The position numbers and the translations under genes are program-made. From Sva-07 sp963728355 (lineage in GTDB: Bacteria > Actinomycetota > Acidimicrobiia > Acidimicrobiales > Ilumatobacteraceae), in the NCBI GenBank assembly GCA_963728355.1, contig CAVSJQ010000022.1:186001-250000 (forward strand): a stretch of 64,000 nt of DNA, given 5' to 3'. Shown here piece after piece: positions 8,912 to 18,007 of this stretch. Position 1 is the stretch's first letter. Each line of letters starts with the position of its first letter. The notes beneath the pieces were generated by a model. It did no database searches. It saw only the letters and a list, made by a program, of their open reading frames with translations, and was not told the DNA's origin.

Positions 8912-9775
8912 ATGGCCGTGCATCTGCCCGACACCGTCGACGAGGCGGTCGAGCACCTCGCCGACGAGCCGTCGGCGACGCTCCTCGCGGGCGGCACCGA
9001 TCTGATGGTCGAGGTCAACGACGGACACCGGCGACCGTCGGGATCCGTCGTGGTCGTGAACCGGATCCCAGAACTTCGTTCGTGGCGCCACGACCCGGCG
9101 TCGGCGTCGGTCACGATCGGTGCGGCGGTCAGCTACAGCGAGATGCTCGATGGGCCGCTGGCGGACATGGTCCCCGCCCTGTCGCAGGCGGCACGTACCG
9201 TCGGCTCCCCGCAGATCCGCAACGCCGGAACGCTCGGCGGCAACCTCGGGACCTGTTCGCCCGCCGGTGACGGCCTCCCCGTGCTCAGCGCACTCGATGC
9301 GGTCGTCGAGTTGGCATCCTCGTCCGGTCGGCGAACCGTGCCTGTCGGAGAGTTCATGGTCGGCGTCAAACGCACGGCGCTCGAGCCCGGTGAACTGATC
9401 GTTTCCGCCACCGTCCCCGTGGTCGACGGATGGCAGGGGTACGCCAAGGTGGGGGTTCGCAACGCCATGGTGATCGCCGTGGCGAGCGTGTGCGTGGTCC
9501 TCGACCGCACCCGTCGGGATGTCGGTGTCGCACTCGGCTCGGTCGGACCGACGGTCCTGCGCTGCCCGGAGGCGGAACGACATCTCGCGGCGACGCTCGA
9601 CTGGACGACACTCCACGCAACGCCGGCCGATCTCGATCGCTTCGCCTCGCTGGTGTCGGCAGCGAGCCGGCCGATCACCGACCACCGCTCGACTGCCGAC
9701 TACCGACGCCACGCGGTCGGCGTGCTGGCGCGGCGCCTGGCCCGACGGGCATCGAGCACCGGGGTCGCCGCATGA
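8912..9775 (+). CDS. Xanthine dehydrogenase family FAD-binding (medium) subunit
   Basis: Protein of 287 aa, the usual size for the FAD subunit of the molybdo-hydroxylase family. Seen: LLAGGTDLMVEV near residue 28 and RNAGTLGGNLGTCSPAGD near residue 105, the two FAD-binding loops. It passes electrons from the 2Fe-2S subunit to its acceptor. It is first in an operon with the Fe-S subunit (10-nt gap) and the molybdenum subunit. The family includes xanthine, nicotine and CO dehydrogenases; the large subunit favours the xanthine dehydrogenase type. Confidence 0.9.
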   Translation: MAVHLPDTVDEAVEHLADEPSATLLAGGTDLMVEVNDGHRRPSGSVVVVNRIPELRSWRHDPASASVTIGAAVSYSEMLDGPLADMVPALSQAARTVGSPQIRNAGTLGGNLGTCSPAGDGLPVLSALDAVVELASSSGRRTVPVGEFMVGVKRTALEPGELIVSATVPVVDGWQGYAKVGVRNAMVIAVASVCVVLDRTRRDVGVALGSVGPTVLRCPEAERHLAATLDWTTLHATPADLDRFASLVSAASRPITDHRSTADYRRHAVGVLARRLARRASSTGVAA

Positions 9776-9785
9776 GGGAGGTTCG

Positions 9786-10277
9786 ATGAGCCACGACAGC
9801 GACCACTACGTCTTGCACGTGAACGGCGTCGAACGCGACGTGCACGACTCGTGGCTCGGCGAGAGCCTGCTGGACGCGTTGCGCGACCGGCTCGGTCTGC
9901 TCGGGGCGAAAGGCGCATGCGAACAAGGTGAGTGCGGGTCGTGCAGCGTGATGGTCGATGACGTGCTCGTGTGCTCGTGTCTGGTGATGGCGGCGTCCGC
10001 CGTCGGCCAGCCGATCGTCACCATCGAAGGCATCGCACCGCCCGATGCGCCCAGCGACGTCCAAGCGGCGTTCGTTCGCGCCGGCGCCGTCCAGTGCGGA
10101 TTCTGCACGCCGGGGCTCGTGATGGCCGTCCACGACCTGCTCGAACGGGTGCCGTCACCGACGGACACCGACATCCGCGAGGAGCTCGCCGGCAACGTCT
10201 GTCGCTGCACCGGCTACGGCCGGATCATCGACGCCGTGCAACAGGTCGCCGTGCAGCGACGAGGAGACGCCTCGTGA
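9786..10277 (+). CDS. (2Fe-2S)-binding small subunit, xanthine dehydrogenase family
   Basis: Protein of 163 aa. The N-terminal plant-ferredoxin cluster is GACEQGECGSCSVMVDD plus a later Cys (VLVCSC); the C-terminal helical cluster is QCGFCTPGLVMA with GNVCRCTGYGRI. Both match the paired [2Fe-2S] sites of molybdo-hydroxylases. The ATG at 9786 has a GGGAGG ribosome site just upstream and lies 10 nt after the FAD subunit gene. The last codons overlap the GTG of the molybdenum subunit (GTGA), so the three subunits are co-translated. Confidence 0.93.
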   Translation: MSHDSDHYVLHVNGVERDVHDSWLGESLLDALRDRLGLLGAKGACEQGECGSCSVMVDDVLVCSCLVMAASAVGQPIVTIEGIAPPDAPSDVQAAFVRAGAVQCGFCTPGLVMAVHDLLERVPSPTDTDIREELAGNVCRCTGYGRIIDAVQQVAVQRRGDAS

Positions 10278-12598
10278 GCGTCGTCGAGCGGGTGAGCACA
10301 CCGACCGAGTCGGGCCGTCCAGGCACGATCGGGACGTCGTCGATGCGCCCCGATGGCATCGCCAAGGTACGGGGAACCTTCGAGTTCTCGTCCGACCTGT
10401 CCGCCGATGGCTGCCTCTGGGGGGCCACGCTGCGTTCGCCGCATCCCCACGCTCGCATCGTCTCGATCGATGTCAGCGCCGCCTGGAAGATCGACGGTGT
10501 CGAAACGGTGATCACCGCCGCCGACGTGCCGGGAACGATGGAATACGGCCTGATCGCCCACGACCAGCCCGTGTTCGCCTCCGTGCTGGTGCGCTACGTC
10601 GGCGAACCGATCGCCGCGGTCGCCGCGGATCACCCCGAGACGTGCCGTCGTGCGCTCGACGCGATCGTGGTCACCTACGAGGTGCTCGATCCGCTGCTCG
10701 ATCCCGAGTTGGCGATCGACGGCAGTCATCCGCCGATCCATCCCGACGGCAACGTCATCCGTCACCAGCGCATCGTGTGCGGGGATCCGTCGGCGACCGG
10801 CGACGTCGTCGTCGAGGGCACCTACGACATCGGCATGCAGGATCAGGCGTTCCTCGGTCTCGAATCCGCTCTGGCGGTGCCCGACCCGGGTGGCAAGGGC
10901 GTCGAGCTGCACGTCGCCACGCAGTGGCTCCACGAGGACCGCGCCCAGATCGCCGCGTGCCTCGATCTCCCGGTCGAGTCGGTCCGGCTGGTGCTGGGCG
11001 GCGTCGGTGGGGCGTTCGGAGCCCGTGAGGACATCAGCCTGCAGGTGCACACCTGCCTGCTGGCGCTGCGCCTCGGGCGTCCCGTGCGCATCGCCTACAG
11101 CCGATCCGAGAGCTTCCTCGGTCACGTCCACCGGCACCCGGCCACGATCTGGATGCGCCACCATGCGACAGCCGACGGCGAAATCGTCACGATCGAGTCG
11201 AGGATGGTGTTCGACGGTGGTGCGTACGCATCGACGTCCTCGGCGGTGCTGATCAACGCCGTGACGCACACCCAGGGTCCGTACCGGTGCCCGAACGCCG
11301 TCGTCGACGGCTACGCCGTGCGGACCAACCATCTGCCGTGCGGCGCCATGCGGGGCTTCGGCGTGGTGCAAGCGTGTTTCGCCCACGAATCGCAGATGGA
11401 CAAGTTGGCTGCGGCGTGTGGCCTCGATCCGGTCGAGATCCGCCTGCGAAATGCGATGCGCACCGGCGACCGGCTGATCACCGGTCAGGCGGTGATGAAC
11501 GTGGCGCCGGTCGAGCGCTGCATCCGCGACACGGCGGCCCTGCCGTTGCCCGACACGCCGGTCGGCGGCGTCCCGATGGCCGATGGATCCGTCGACGTCA
11601 TGCGGCTTCCCGGTGGTGCCGGGCGCACCGCGGACCGCAGCGACGTCGTGCGCGGCATCGGGTGGGGCGTCGCGATCAAGAACCTCATGTACTCGGAGGG
11701 CTTCGACGACTACTCGACGGCGCGTTGTCGTCTCGCCGACGGGGTCGCCACCCTCAAGTTCGCCACATCCGAGGTCGGTCAGGGCTTCGTCACCATCGCT
11801 CCCCAGATCGCCCGCACGATCCTGGGCGTCGACGAGGTGCGCCTCGACCGCATCGACACCGAGGTGGGTTCGGCCGGTTCCACCTCGGCGTCGCGCCAGA
11901 CGTGGATGAGCGGCGGTGCGGTCGACGCCGCCTGCCGCACCGTTCGTGAGCGGCTGTTCGAGCACGTCGGTCGCACCCACGACGTCGATCCGCTCCGGCT
12001 CGCCGTCGACGGCACCGACATCGTCGACACGGTGTCCGGCTGGCGGGTCCCGGTCGCCGAGGCGACCACGGGCGTCGTCATCGACGAGACGGTCGAGTAC
12101 CGGCACCCGGCGACCGAGGAACTCGACGATAACGGCCAGGGCAACTGCCACACGGCGTTCGCGTTCGTCGCCCATCGGGCGGTCGTCGACGTCGACCCGG
12201 AACTCGGGCTCGTCAAGGTCGTCCAGATCGCGACGGCTCAGGACGTCGGTCGTGCCCTCAACCCGCTGTCGGTGCTCGGCCAGATCGAGGGCGGCATCGC
12301 CCAGGGTCTGGGACTTGCCGTGATGGAGGAGATCGTGCAGGTCGACGGCATCATCCGCAACGGCAACTTCACCGACTACCTGTTGCCGACCTTCCTCGAC
12401 ATGCCCGAGGTCGTCGCGACCCTGATCGAGGAACCCGATCCGCATGCACCCCTGGGGGCCAAAGGTGTCGGTGAACCCCCGTGCATCTCCTCGACGCCGG
12501 CGGTGGTGGCCGCGATCCGCGACGCGCTGCGCCAGGTCGATGGGGTCGGCAAGCCCCTCGATCGAGTTCCCGTCCGGCCAGCGGACATCTGCCTGTGA
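10274..12598 (+). CDS. Xanthine dehydrogenase family molybdopterin-binding large subunit
   Basis: Protein of 774 aa from GTG 10274. Seen: the N-terminal hammerhead segment MRPDGIAKVRGTFEFSSDL, GGVGGAFGAREDI, the arginine loop PCGAMRGFGVVQ and, near the C-terminus, PHAPLGAKGVGEPPCISS with the catalytic Glu after GAKGVGE. The form I CO dehydrogenase loop AYRCSFR is absent, so CO oxidation is unlikely. It hydroxylates a carbon next to a ring nitrogen using water. The phosphoribosyltransferase downstream fits purine metabolism, but the substrate cannot be read from sequence alone. Confidence 0.9.
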   Translation: MSVVERVSTPTESGRPGTIGTSSMRPDGIAKVRGTFEFSSDLSADGCLWGATLRSPHPHARIVSIDVSAAWKIDGVETVITAADVPGTMEYGLIAHDQPVFASVLVRYVGEPIAAVAADHPETCRRALDAIVVTYEVLDPLLDPELAIDGSHPPIHPDGNVIRHQRIVCGDPSATGDVVVEGTYDIGMQDQAFLGLESALAVPDPGGKGVELHVATQWLHEDRAQIAACLDLPVESVRLVLGGVGGAFGAREDISLQVHTCLLALRLGRPVRIAYSRSESFLGHVHRHPATIWMRHHATADGEIVTIESRMVFDGGAYASTSSAVLINAVTHTQGPYRCPNAVVDGYAVRTNHLPCGAMRGFGVVQACFAHESQMDKLAAACGLDPVEIRLRNAMRTGDRLITGQAVMNVAPVERCIRDTAALPLPDTPVGGVPMADGSVDVMRLPGGAGRTADRSDVVRGIGWGVAIKNLMYSEGFDDYSTARCRLADGVATLKFATSEVGQGFVTIAPQIARTILGVDEVRLDRIDTEVGSAGSTSASRQTWMSGGAVDAACRTVRERLFEHVGRTHDVDPLRLAVDGTDIVDTVSGWRVPVAEATTGVVIDETVEYRHPATEELDDNGQGNCHTAFAFVAHRAVVDVDPELGLVKVVQIATAQDVGRALNPLSVLGQIEGGIAQGLGLAVMEEIVQVDGIIRNGNFTDYLLPTFLDMPEVVATLIEEPDPHAPLGAKGVGEPPCISSTPAVVAAIRDALRQVDGVGKPLDRVPVRPADICL

Positions 12599-12644
12599 CG
12601 GCCGTGCGCCCATGGCGAGTGAACCGGATCGATCGTTCTGCGGC

Positions 12645-12650
12645 TAGGTT
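12645..12650 (+). promoter_or_regulatory. Predicted leaderless -10 (TAGGTT) for the phosphoribosyltransferase gene
   Basis: TAGGTT is followed by 8 nt and ATG 12659, giving the gene its own promoter in the 60-nt gap after the xanthine dehydrogenase operon. Confidence 0.55.
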
Positions 12651-12658
12651 CCGAACCC

Positions 12659-13156
12659 ATGTCTGACGAGCGCGAGATCATGACCTGGGACGTCTTCGGG
12701 ACGGCGTCGAGAGCGTTGGCACAGATGGTTGCCGATGACGAGTACGAGCCCGACATGGTCCTGGCGATCGCACGCGGCGGCCTGCTGATCGGCGGAGCGA
12801 TCGGGTACGCGCTGTCGGTGAAGAACGTCTACACGATGAACGTCGAGTTCTACACCGGCGTCGACGAGCGGCTGGAGGTGCCGCGTATCCTGCCGCCGGC
12901 GCCGGACTTCGTCGACGTCTCCCATGCCCGCGTCCTCATCGTGGACGACGTCGCCGACACGGGACACACCCTGCGTTCGGTCCAGGAGTTCGTCGAGGGC
13001 AAGGTGGCCGACGTGCGCACCGGGGTCCTCTACGAGAAGTCGCACTCGCTCGTCAAGTGCGACTACGTCTGGAAGCGCACCGATCTGTGGATCAACTTCC
13101 CGTGGAGCGACCAGGATCCGGTCGCCAAGCGCGACTGGTCGGTCAAGGACGCCTGA
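12659..13156 (+). CDS. Phosphoribosyltransferase (Gpt/hypoxanthine-type)
   Basis: Protein of 165 aa with a type I PRTase fold. The PRPP-binding motif is ARVLIVDDVADTGHTL around residue 95, preceded by the substrate-side MVLAIARGGLLIGGAI. It would join a purine base or analogue to PRPP. Its size and motif resemble the xanthine/guanine phosphoribosyltransferase-like proteins common in archaea and actinobacteria. Its place straight after the xanthine dehydrogenase operon suggests that salvage and oxidation of purines share a locus (inference). Confidence 0.85.
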   Translation: MSDEREIMTWDVFGTASRALAQMVADDEYEPDMVLAIARGGLLIGGAIGYALSVKNVYTMNVEFYTGVDERLEVPRILPPAPDFVDVSHARVLIVDDVADTGHTLRSVQEFVEGKVADVRTGVLYEKSHSLVKCDYVWKRTDLWINFPWSDQDPVAKRDWSVKDA

Positions 13157-13167
13157 GCACTCGCCGA

Positions 13168-14247
13168 TCAGACGGTCGAGGCGTTCGGAAACGCCCGGTT
13201 CCGCGCCTGTTCGAGGCGCTCCTGCAGGCGCTTGGGGTGCACGATGCCGAGCAGCTTGCCGTCGTTCCACACGGTGACGATCGGCCGCAGCGGGTCGAGG
13301 CGGGGCAGAACGGTCGCCAGATCCTCGTCGAGTGAGGCCTTGGCCAGGTTGTGGAACGGCACCATCAGCTGGGTGAGCATCACCATCGGCCGGTGTTCGG
13401 ACGGAACCGCCCACAGCTGGTCCTCGAGCACGAGCCCGTCGAGCTCGCCGTCGTCGCCGACCACGGCCACCGCCCCGGCTGCGCCGAGCCGCTGGCGCTG
13501 GTCGATCATCGAGTCGGTGTCCATGTCGCTACCGGCCTGGGCGATCCCGAAGAAGGTGACGTCGCGGACCTTGACGCCGTCGAGCTGCTCGGCGACGTAG
13601 GAGGTCATGATCTCGGCGCGGGCGTTGAGGGCGATGAACAACCCGGTGACCATGATGAACACGCCGAACTGGCCGTTGAGCATCAGCACGAAGCCGACTC
13701 CGACCATGCTCCAGCCGAGCACGCGCCCGGCGTTGCCCGCGTCACGCATCGCGCGGTACTTGTTGCCCGTGCGCGCCCAGCGCACCGCCCGGAGCACCCG
13801 GCCACCGTCGAGCGGGGCGCCCGGCAGCATGTTGAACACGGCCAGCAGACCGTTGACGAAGCCGATCCAGAAGAGCACGTCGGAGCGGAACGCGAAGCTG
13901 GCGCCGAGTGTGACCACGCCGATCAGCAGGCTCACCGCAGGGCCGGCGACGGCGATCAGGCCATCGGCACGCGGGCTGGGCGACTCGCGGTCGAGCCGGG
14001 CGACGCCGCCGAGCGCCCACAGATCGATCGACTCCGTGCGCACTCCGTAGCGACGAGCCACCATGGCGTGGCCGAACTCGTGCGCGAGGATCGAGGCGAA
14101 GAACGCCACCGTGGCGACGATGCCGCCGACGAGGCCGAGGTCGGCGGCCAGCAGCACGCCGAACCACACGGCGACGATCGCCATGCTCCAGTGCGCACGC
14201 ACGGGGATGCCGGCGTACGTGCCGAGGCGAATGGATCCGGGGGTCAT
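13168..14247 (-). CDS. Site-2 protease family zinc metalloprotease (M50) with CBS domains
   Basis: Protein of 359 aa from the ATG at 14247, with an AGGAG 12 nt upstream. The zinc site is SILAHEFGHAMVARR (HExxH) and the second motif FNMLPGAPLDGGRVL supplies the Asp ligand. Around these are about six hydrophobic segments; residues about 235-340 form a CBS-domain pair. The layout matches mycobacterial Rip3-like proteases, which cleave membrane proteins such as anti-sigma factors within the bilayer. The CBS pair may sense adenine nucleotides. No anti-sigma gene lies nearby, so the substrate is unknown. Confidence 0.9.
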   Translation of the reverse strand: MTPGSIRLGTYAGIPVRAHWSMAIVAVWFGVLLAADLGLVGGIVATVAFFASILAHEFGHAMVARRYGVRTESIDLWALGGVARLDRESPSPRADGLIAVAGPAVSLLIGVVTLGASFAFRSDVLFWIGFVNGLLAVFNMLPGAPLDGGRVLRAVRWARTGNKYRAMRDAGNAGRVLGWSMVGVGFVLMLNGQFGVFIMVTGLFIALNARAEIMTSYVAEQLDGVKVRDVTFFGIAQAGSDMDTDSMIDQRQRLGAAGAVAVVGDDGELDGLVLEDQLWAVPSEHRPMVMLTQLMVPFHNLAKASLDEDLATVLPRLDPLRPIVTVWNDGKLLGIVHPKRLQERLEQARNRAFPNASTV

Positions 14248-14366
14248 GGGGGAGGAGTGCTCCTTTCGAGCGAACACCTGTTGGGAACAGTCTAGGGAGG
14301 TCAACCCCGGCCCCGACCTCGACATTCCGCCGCTGCCGCAGGCGTCGACCGGACCGCGGGGAGGCA

Positions 14367-15914
14367 CTACGAGCGTTGCTCGAGGACGACCGCCGCACAA
14401 TTGCGGCCGCTCGCGCCCCACACGCCGGCGCCCGGAAACGTGGCCGCACCGGTGAGATACAGGCCGTCGACGGCGGTCTCGTACCTGGTCAGTTCAGGGT
14501 TCTCGTTGCGGAATGCGGCGAGGGGTCCGCCGGCGAAGCTCGTGGCGTGGCCAGCGGGCAGATGGAAATCGCGTTCGTACACGTCGGGAGTCATCGCCCG
14601 CCATTCGACGATGGACTCCAGGAAGCCGGGTTCGCACAGTGCGGCGAACGCCTCGAGCCACCGCCGGGGCTCGGTGGAGTCGGCCCAGCCCCCGGTGAAT
14701 CCGTACGGCGTGTACAGGGCCTCCAGGGAGAGCACGTGGCGGCCCGCGGGAGCGATCGTCGGATCGATCAGCGTCGGCACGTTCACCAGGATCCCCGGCC
14801 GTTCGAGAATTCGTCCCTCGGGCATCATCGCGGCGCCGCGGTCGATCTCGGCGAGACTCGGCGCGATGGCCGATGTCGGCCCGAGGGGACGGTCGAAGCC
14901 CCGCATCACCGGCGGTGCCGACAGCACGGCATCGATCTTCGATTCGTAGCCCTGGTCGTGGGAGACGTTGCGCCATCGTCGCACGAGGTCGTCAGCCGAG
15001 GCGGGTGGATGCTTGAGCCAGCGCAGGAAGGTGTCGTGCGGGTTGCACGCGGACACGACGATCGGCGCAGAGATCTCGGTGCCGTCGACGAGGGCGATGC
15101 CGCTGATGCGTTCGTCGGTGCACAGGATCGTGTCGACGGGACTCTTCGTGCGCAGCGTGCCGCCGGCGGCCTCGAAGGCGGCGAGCAGTGCGGCCGGCAC
15201 CCGGCCGCTCCCGCCGATCGGGCGGCCGACCGTGGCCACGTGACGCATCGCATGCGTCAGCGCGCCGAGGCCGCTACCGGACGTCTCCGGTGAGATTCCC
15301 CACACCATCGGGCCGGTCACGGCGGCCGGACCCATGAGCGCGTCGTCGTCGAAGTAGGAGCGCAGGACATCGGCCGCACTGCGACGCGACCAGCGCATCA
15401 GCGTTCCGGCACCGCGGAACCGGCGTCGAAGCGCGAGGCGGGCCAGACCGCCGACCGTCGGCGGCTCGGCGGCCGCCTCGAAGATCATCCGGACCGCCGG
15501 GGCGGCCGCGGCGACGTACCGTCGATAGCCGTCGACCTGGGTGGGGAAGTGGCGGCCGATGTCGTCGAGCGTGGCGTCGAGGTCGCGATGGTGCGACCAT
15601 CCCTTCCCGGCGGCGGCGGAGGTCCACGAGAAGTTGTGCTGGGCGGGCTCGAGGTCGATGTACTCCAGCCCCTGCGCGGCCAGGTCGAGTTCCTCGATCA
15701 CCGGGGTGGTCCGGAAGGTGAGGTGGTCGCAGTTGCAGATGTTGACCGTGGCCCCGGCGAACTGTTCGCTCGCAGCGGTTCCACCGACGTCGGCGCGGGC
15801 CTCGACCAGCAGCGTCGACATGCCAGCGCGTGCGAGATAGGCCGCCGTGACCAGCCCGTTGTGCCCGGCGCCGATCACGATGGCGTCGAAGTCGGTGTGT
15901 GCGGGCGTCGTCAC
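14367..15914 (-). CDS. FAD-dependent oxidoreductase, phytoene desaturase (CrtI)/PYROXD2-like
   Basis: Protein of 515 aa from GTG 15914, which has GAGAAT 6 nt upstream, a weaker version of the leaderless element. The dinucleotide fold is FDAIVIGAGHNGLVTAAYLA and then TLLVEARADVGGTAASE. The C-terminal FAD motif is GLYLTGAATFPGAGVWGASG. These match the CrtI/amine-oxidase superfamily and especially the PYROXD2-like branch found in non-carotenogenic bacteria. No crtB or crtE is in the window, so a carotenoid role is not supported. It is divergent from the creatininase gene. Confidence 0.82.
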   Translation of the reverse strand: MTTPAHTDFDAIVIGAGHNGLVTAAYLARAGMSTLLVEARADVGGTAASEQFAGATVNICNCDHLTFRTTPVIEELDLAAQGLEYIDLEPAQHNFSWTSAAAGKGWSHHRDLDATLDDIGRHFPTQVDGYRRYVAAAAPAVRMIFEAAAEPPTVGGLARLALRRRFRGAGTLMRWSRRSAADVLRSYFDDDALMGPAAVTGPMVWGISPETSGSGLGALTHAMRHVATVGRPIGGSGRVPAALLAAFEAAGGTLRTKSPVDTILCTDERISGIALVDGTEISAPIVVSACNPHDTFLRWLKHPPASADDLVRRWRNVSHDQGYESKIDAVLSAPPVMRGFDRPLGPTSAIAPSLAEIDRGAAMMPEGRILERPGILVNVPTLIDPTIAPAGRHVLSLEALYTPYGFTGGWADSTEPRRWLEAFAALCEPGFLESIVEWRAMTPDVYERDFHLPAGHATSFAGGPLAAFRNENPELTRYETAVDGLYLTGAATFPGAGVWGASGRNCAAVVLEQRS

Positions 15915-15948
15915 GGCGACATTCTCTCGCAGTTCGATGTCCGAGGCG

Positions 15949-15954
15949 TAACGT
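15949..15954 (+). promoter_or_regulatory. Predicted leaderless -10 (TAACGT) for the creatininase-family operon
   Basis: TAACGT is followed by 6 nt and GTG 15961. It would drive the creatininase-carbamoylase-VOC operon up to the terminator at 18365. Confidence 0.55.
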
Positions 15955-15960
15955 GCCGAT

Positions 15961-16743
15961 GTGGCTTCCGTTACCCGCAACCTCGCCGAACTTCGCGCTC
16001 CCGACGTCGCCCGGCTCGTCACCGATCGCAGCGTGTTCGTCCAGCCGCTCGGCGCCGTCGAGCAGCACGGCCCCCACCTTCCGTTCAACACCGACCTGTT
16101 GATCGCCGACCGGGTCTCGCAGGCGGCCGTCGAACGCGTCGGTGACGAACTCGACGTCTGGTTGCTGCCGCCACTGGCGTACACGAAGTCGAACGAACAC
16201 GCGTGGTCGTCGGGCACGATCTGGCTGTCGGCCACCACGCTGCTCGCCGTGCTCGACGACGTCGGCCGCTGCGTCGCCACCACGTCGGCTCGCAGGCTGG
16301 TGTTCTTCAACGGCCACGGCGGGAACTCGGCGCTGGTCGGGGTGGCCAACCGCGAGATCCGCCTCGCCCACGGGTTGATGACGTTCCTCGCACATCCCGG
16401 TGTCCCACCTGATCAGGGCGGCGTGTCGGCCCCGGACGAACTCGGGATGGGGATCCACGGCGGCACCGACGAGACCTCCCTCATGCTGCACCTCGCACCC
16501 GAGCTCGTCGACATGTCGGCGGCCACCCGCAACGTGCCCGAGCACCTCACAGCAAACCGGTACGTACGGTTCGGTGGCGCCGTCGGATTCGGTTGGCTGT
16601 CGGACGATTTCGGGCCCGACGGCCACATCGGCGATCCCACGACGGCGACTGCCGAGCGGGGCGAGCAGCTGTTCTCCCAGGCGGTCGACGCCTTCTGCGA
16701 GGCGCTCGTCGAGGTCGCCCGATTCGAACTGCCGGTGCGCTGA
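15961..16743 (+). CDS. Creatininase family amidohydrolase
   Basis: Protein of 260 aa. Seen: GAVEQHGPHLPFNTD with the Glu-His-Asp metal ligands near residue 30, VFFNGHGGNSALVG near residue 118, and GIHGGTDETSLML near residue 165 with the Glu ligand. These are the conserved metal sites of the creatininase family, which opens cyclic amides (creatinine) or acts in the biosynthesis of cofactors such as mycofactocin (MftE). The next gene is a carbamoyl-amide hydrolase 1 nt away, so ring opening of a creatinine- or hydantoin-like compound followed by decarbamoylation is a reasonable inference. No other mycofactocin genes are seen. Confidence 0.88.
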   Translation: MASVTRNLAELRAPDVARLVTDRSVFVQPLGAVEQHGPHLPFNTDLLIADRVSQAAVERVGDELDVWLLPPLAYTKSNEHAWSSGTIWLSATTLLAVLDDVGRCVATTSARRLVFFNGHGGNSALVGVANREIRLAHGLMTFLAHPGVPPDQGGVSAPDELGMGIHGGTDETSLMLHLAPELVDMSAATRNVPEHLTANRYVRFGGAVGFGWLSDDFGPDGHIGDPTTATAERGEQLFSQAVDAFCEALVEVARFELPVR

Positions 16744-16744
16744 A

Positions 16745-18007
16745 ATGGACCGGTCAGCGCTGCGTATCGACATCGGCCGGCTGCTGGGTCGTCTCGACGA
16801 ACTCGGCCAGATCGGGCGGATCGACGGTCCGAACGGCGAATGGGGCAACGCGCGGCTGGCCCTGACCGACCAGGACCGCGCCGGCCGTGACCTCGTGGTG
16901 GCGTGGATGCGCGATCTCGGCCTCGACGTGGCGCTCGACGCCATCGGCAACGTCGTGGCCACCAGACCCGGCGCCGACCGGTCGCTGGCGCCGGTGATGG
17001 TCGGTTCGCACATCGACACCGTCGGCACCGGCGGGCGGTTCGACGGTAATCTGGGCGTGCTCGCCGGCCTCGAGATCGTGGAGACGCTGGAGCGAGCGGG
17101 CGTGGTGACGCAGCGTCCGTTCCAGGTGGCGTTCTTCACCGACGAAGAGGGCTCGCGGTTCGCTCCGGACATGCTGGGAAGCCTGGTGTTCGTCGGCGGC
17201 CTGCCGTTGGAGGAGGCGCTCGACCTCGTCGCCGCAGACGACGGCGCTCGCCTCGGCGACGAACTCGAGCGCATCGGGTACGCCGGACCGGTGCCCTGTC
17301 CGACCGCTGCCGCACCGTACGCCTACGTCGAACTCCACATCGAGCAGGGCCCGGTGCTCGAGGCGGAGGGCGTGACGATCGGGGTGGTCGAAGGGGTGCA
17401 GGGCATCTCGTGGACCGAAATCGTCATCGTCGGCCAGTCGGCGCACGCCGGCACGACCCCGATGCGTCTGCGGCACGACCCTGCGTACTGCGCGGCGGCG
17501 ATCGCCACCTACGTCCGTGACCTCACCCGGGATCTCGGGATCGGCCAGGTCGGCACCGTCGGCCGGATCGACGTCTACCCGAACCTGGTGAACGTCGTCG
17601 CGGCGCGCGTCGTGATGACGGTCGACCTGCGCAACACCGACGATCGGATCCTGCGCGAAGCCGAATCCCGGCTTGCGACGTTCCTCGACGAGCTGGCTGC
17701 GGCCGAAGGAGTGACGATCACGACGTCGTCGCTGGCGCGATTCGAACCGGTCGACTTCGACCCGGCCATGGTCGATCTCGTGGAGGCGACCGCTACGCGC
17801 CTCGGGCACTCGACGAGACGCATGCCGAGCGGGGCCGGCCACGACGCGCAGATGTTGGCGCGGATCTGCGCGACGGCGATGGTGTTCACCCCCAGCGTCA
17901 AGGGGCTGAGCCACAACATCGCCGAGTTCACCGAGGATGCGGACATCGATGCCGGCGCCAACGTGCTGTTGCAGGTGGTGCTCGACCTCCTTGGGACGCC
18001 CGCCTGA
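16745..18007 (+). CDS. Zn-dependent M20-type hydrolase (hydantoinase/carbamoylase, allantoate amidohydrolase-like)
   Basis: Protein of 420 aa from the ATG just after the creatininase stop. Metal ligands are visible in MVGSHIDTVGTGGRFDGNLG, FFTDEEGSRF and YVELHIEQGPVLE, with GAGHDAQ and a C-terminal LSHN supplying the rest. The dimerisation domain lies between. The family hydrolyses N-carbamoyl amino acids, ureidoglycine or allantoate, releasing ammonia and CO2. Its coupling to the creatininase gene and the nearby purine enzymes supports a nitrogen-salvage role; which ureide is used is unknown. Confidence 0.88.
   Translation: MDRSALRIDIGRLLGRLDELGQIGRIDGPNGEWGNARLALTDQDRAGRDLVVAWMRDLGLDVALDAIGNVVATRPGADRSLAPVMVGSHIDTVGTGGRFDGNLGVLAGLEIVETLERAGVVTQRPFQVAFFTDEEGSRFAPDMLGSLVFVGGLPLEEALDLVAADDGARLGDELERIGYAGPVPCPTAAAPYAYVELHIEQGPVLEAEGVTIGVVEGVQGISWTEIVIVGQSAHAGTTPMRLRHDPAYCAAAIATYVRDLTRDLGIGQVGTVGRIDVYPNLVNVVAARVVMTVDLRNTDDRILREAESRLATFLDELAAAEGVTITTSSLARFEPVDFDPAMVDLVEATATRLGHSTRRMPSGAGHDAQMLARICATAMVFTPSVKGLSHNIAEFTEDADIDAGANVLLQVVLDLLGTPA

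Noticed and set aside
10274..12598. Form I CO dehydrogenase large subunit
   Set aside because: The diagnostic AYRCSFR active-site loop is absent; the loop reads CGAMRGFG as in xanthine dehydrogenase-type enzymes.
10214..12613. 799-codon open frame antisense to the xanthine dehydrogenase large subunit
   Set aside because: The plus strand encodes a full molybdo-hydroxylase with all motifs. Long antisense frames are expected at this GC content; this one has no recognisable motif. The same applies to other long antisense frames, such as 4229-5764 (+), 6006-7574 (-) and 7058-8689 (+).
14367..15914. Carotenoid biosynthesis gene
   Set aside because: The protein has the CrtI-like FAD fold but matches the PYROXD2 branch, and no crtB or crtE lies nearby.
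15961..16743. Mycofactocin MftE
   Set aside because: Same superfamily, but no mftA-D genes are near and the gene is coupled to a carbamoylase instead.
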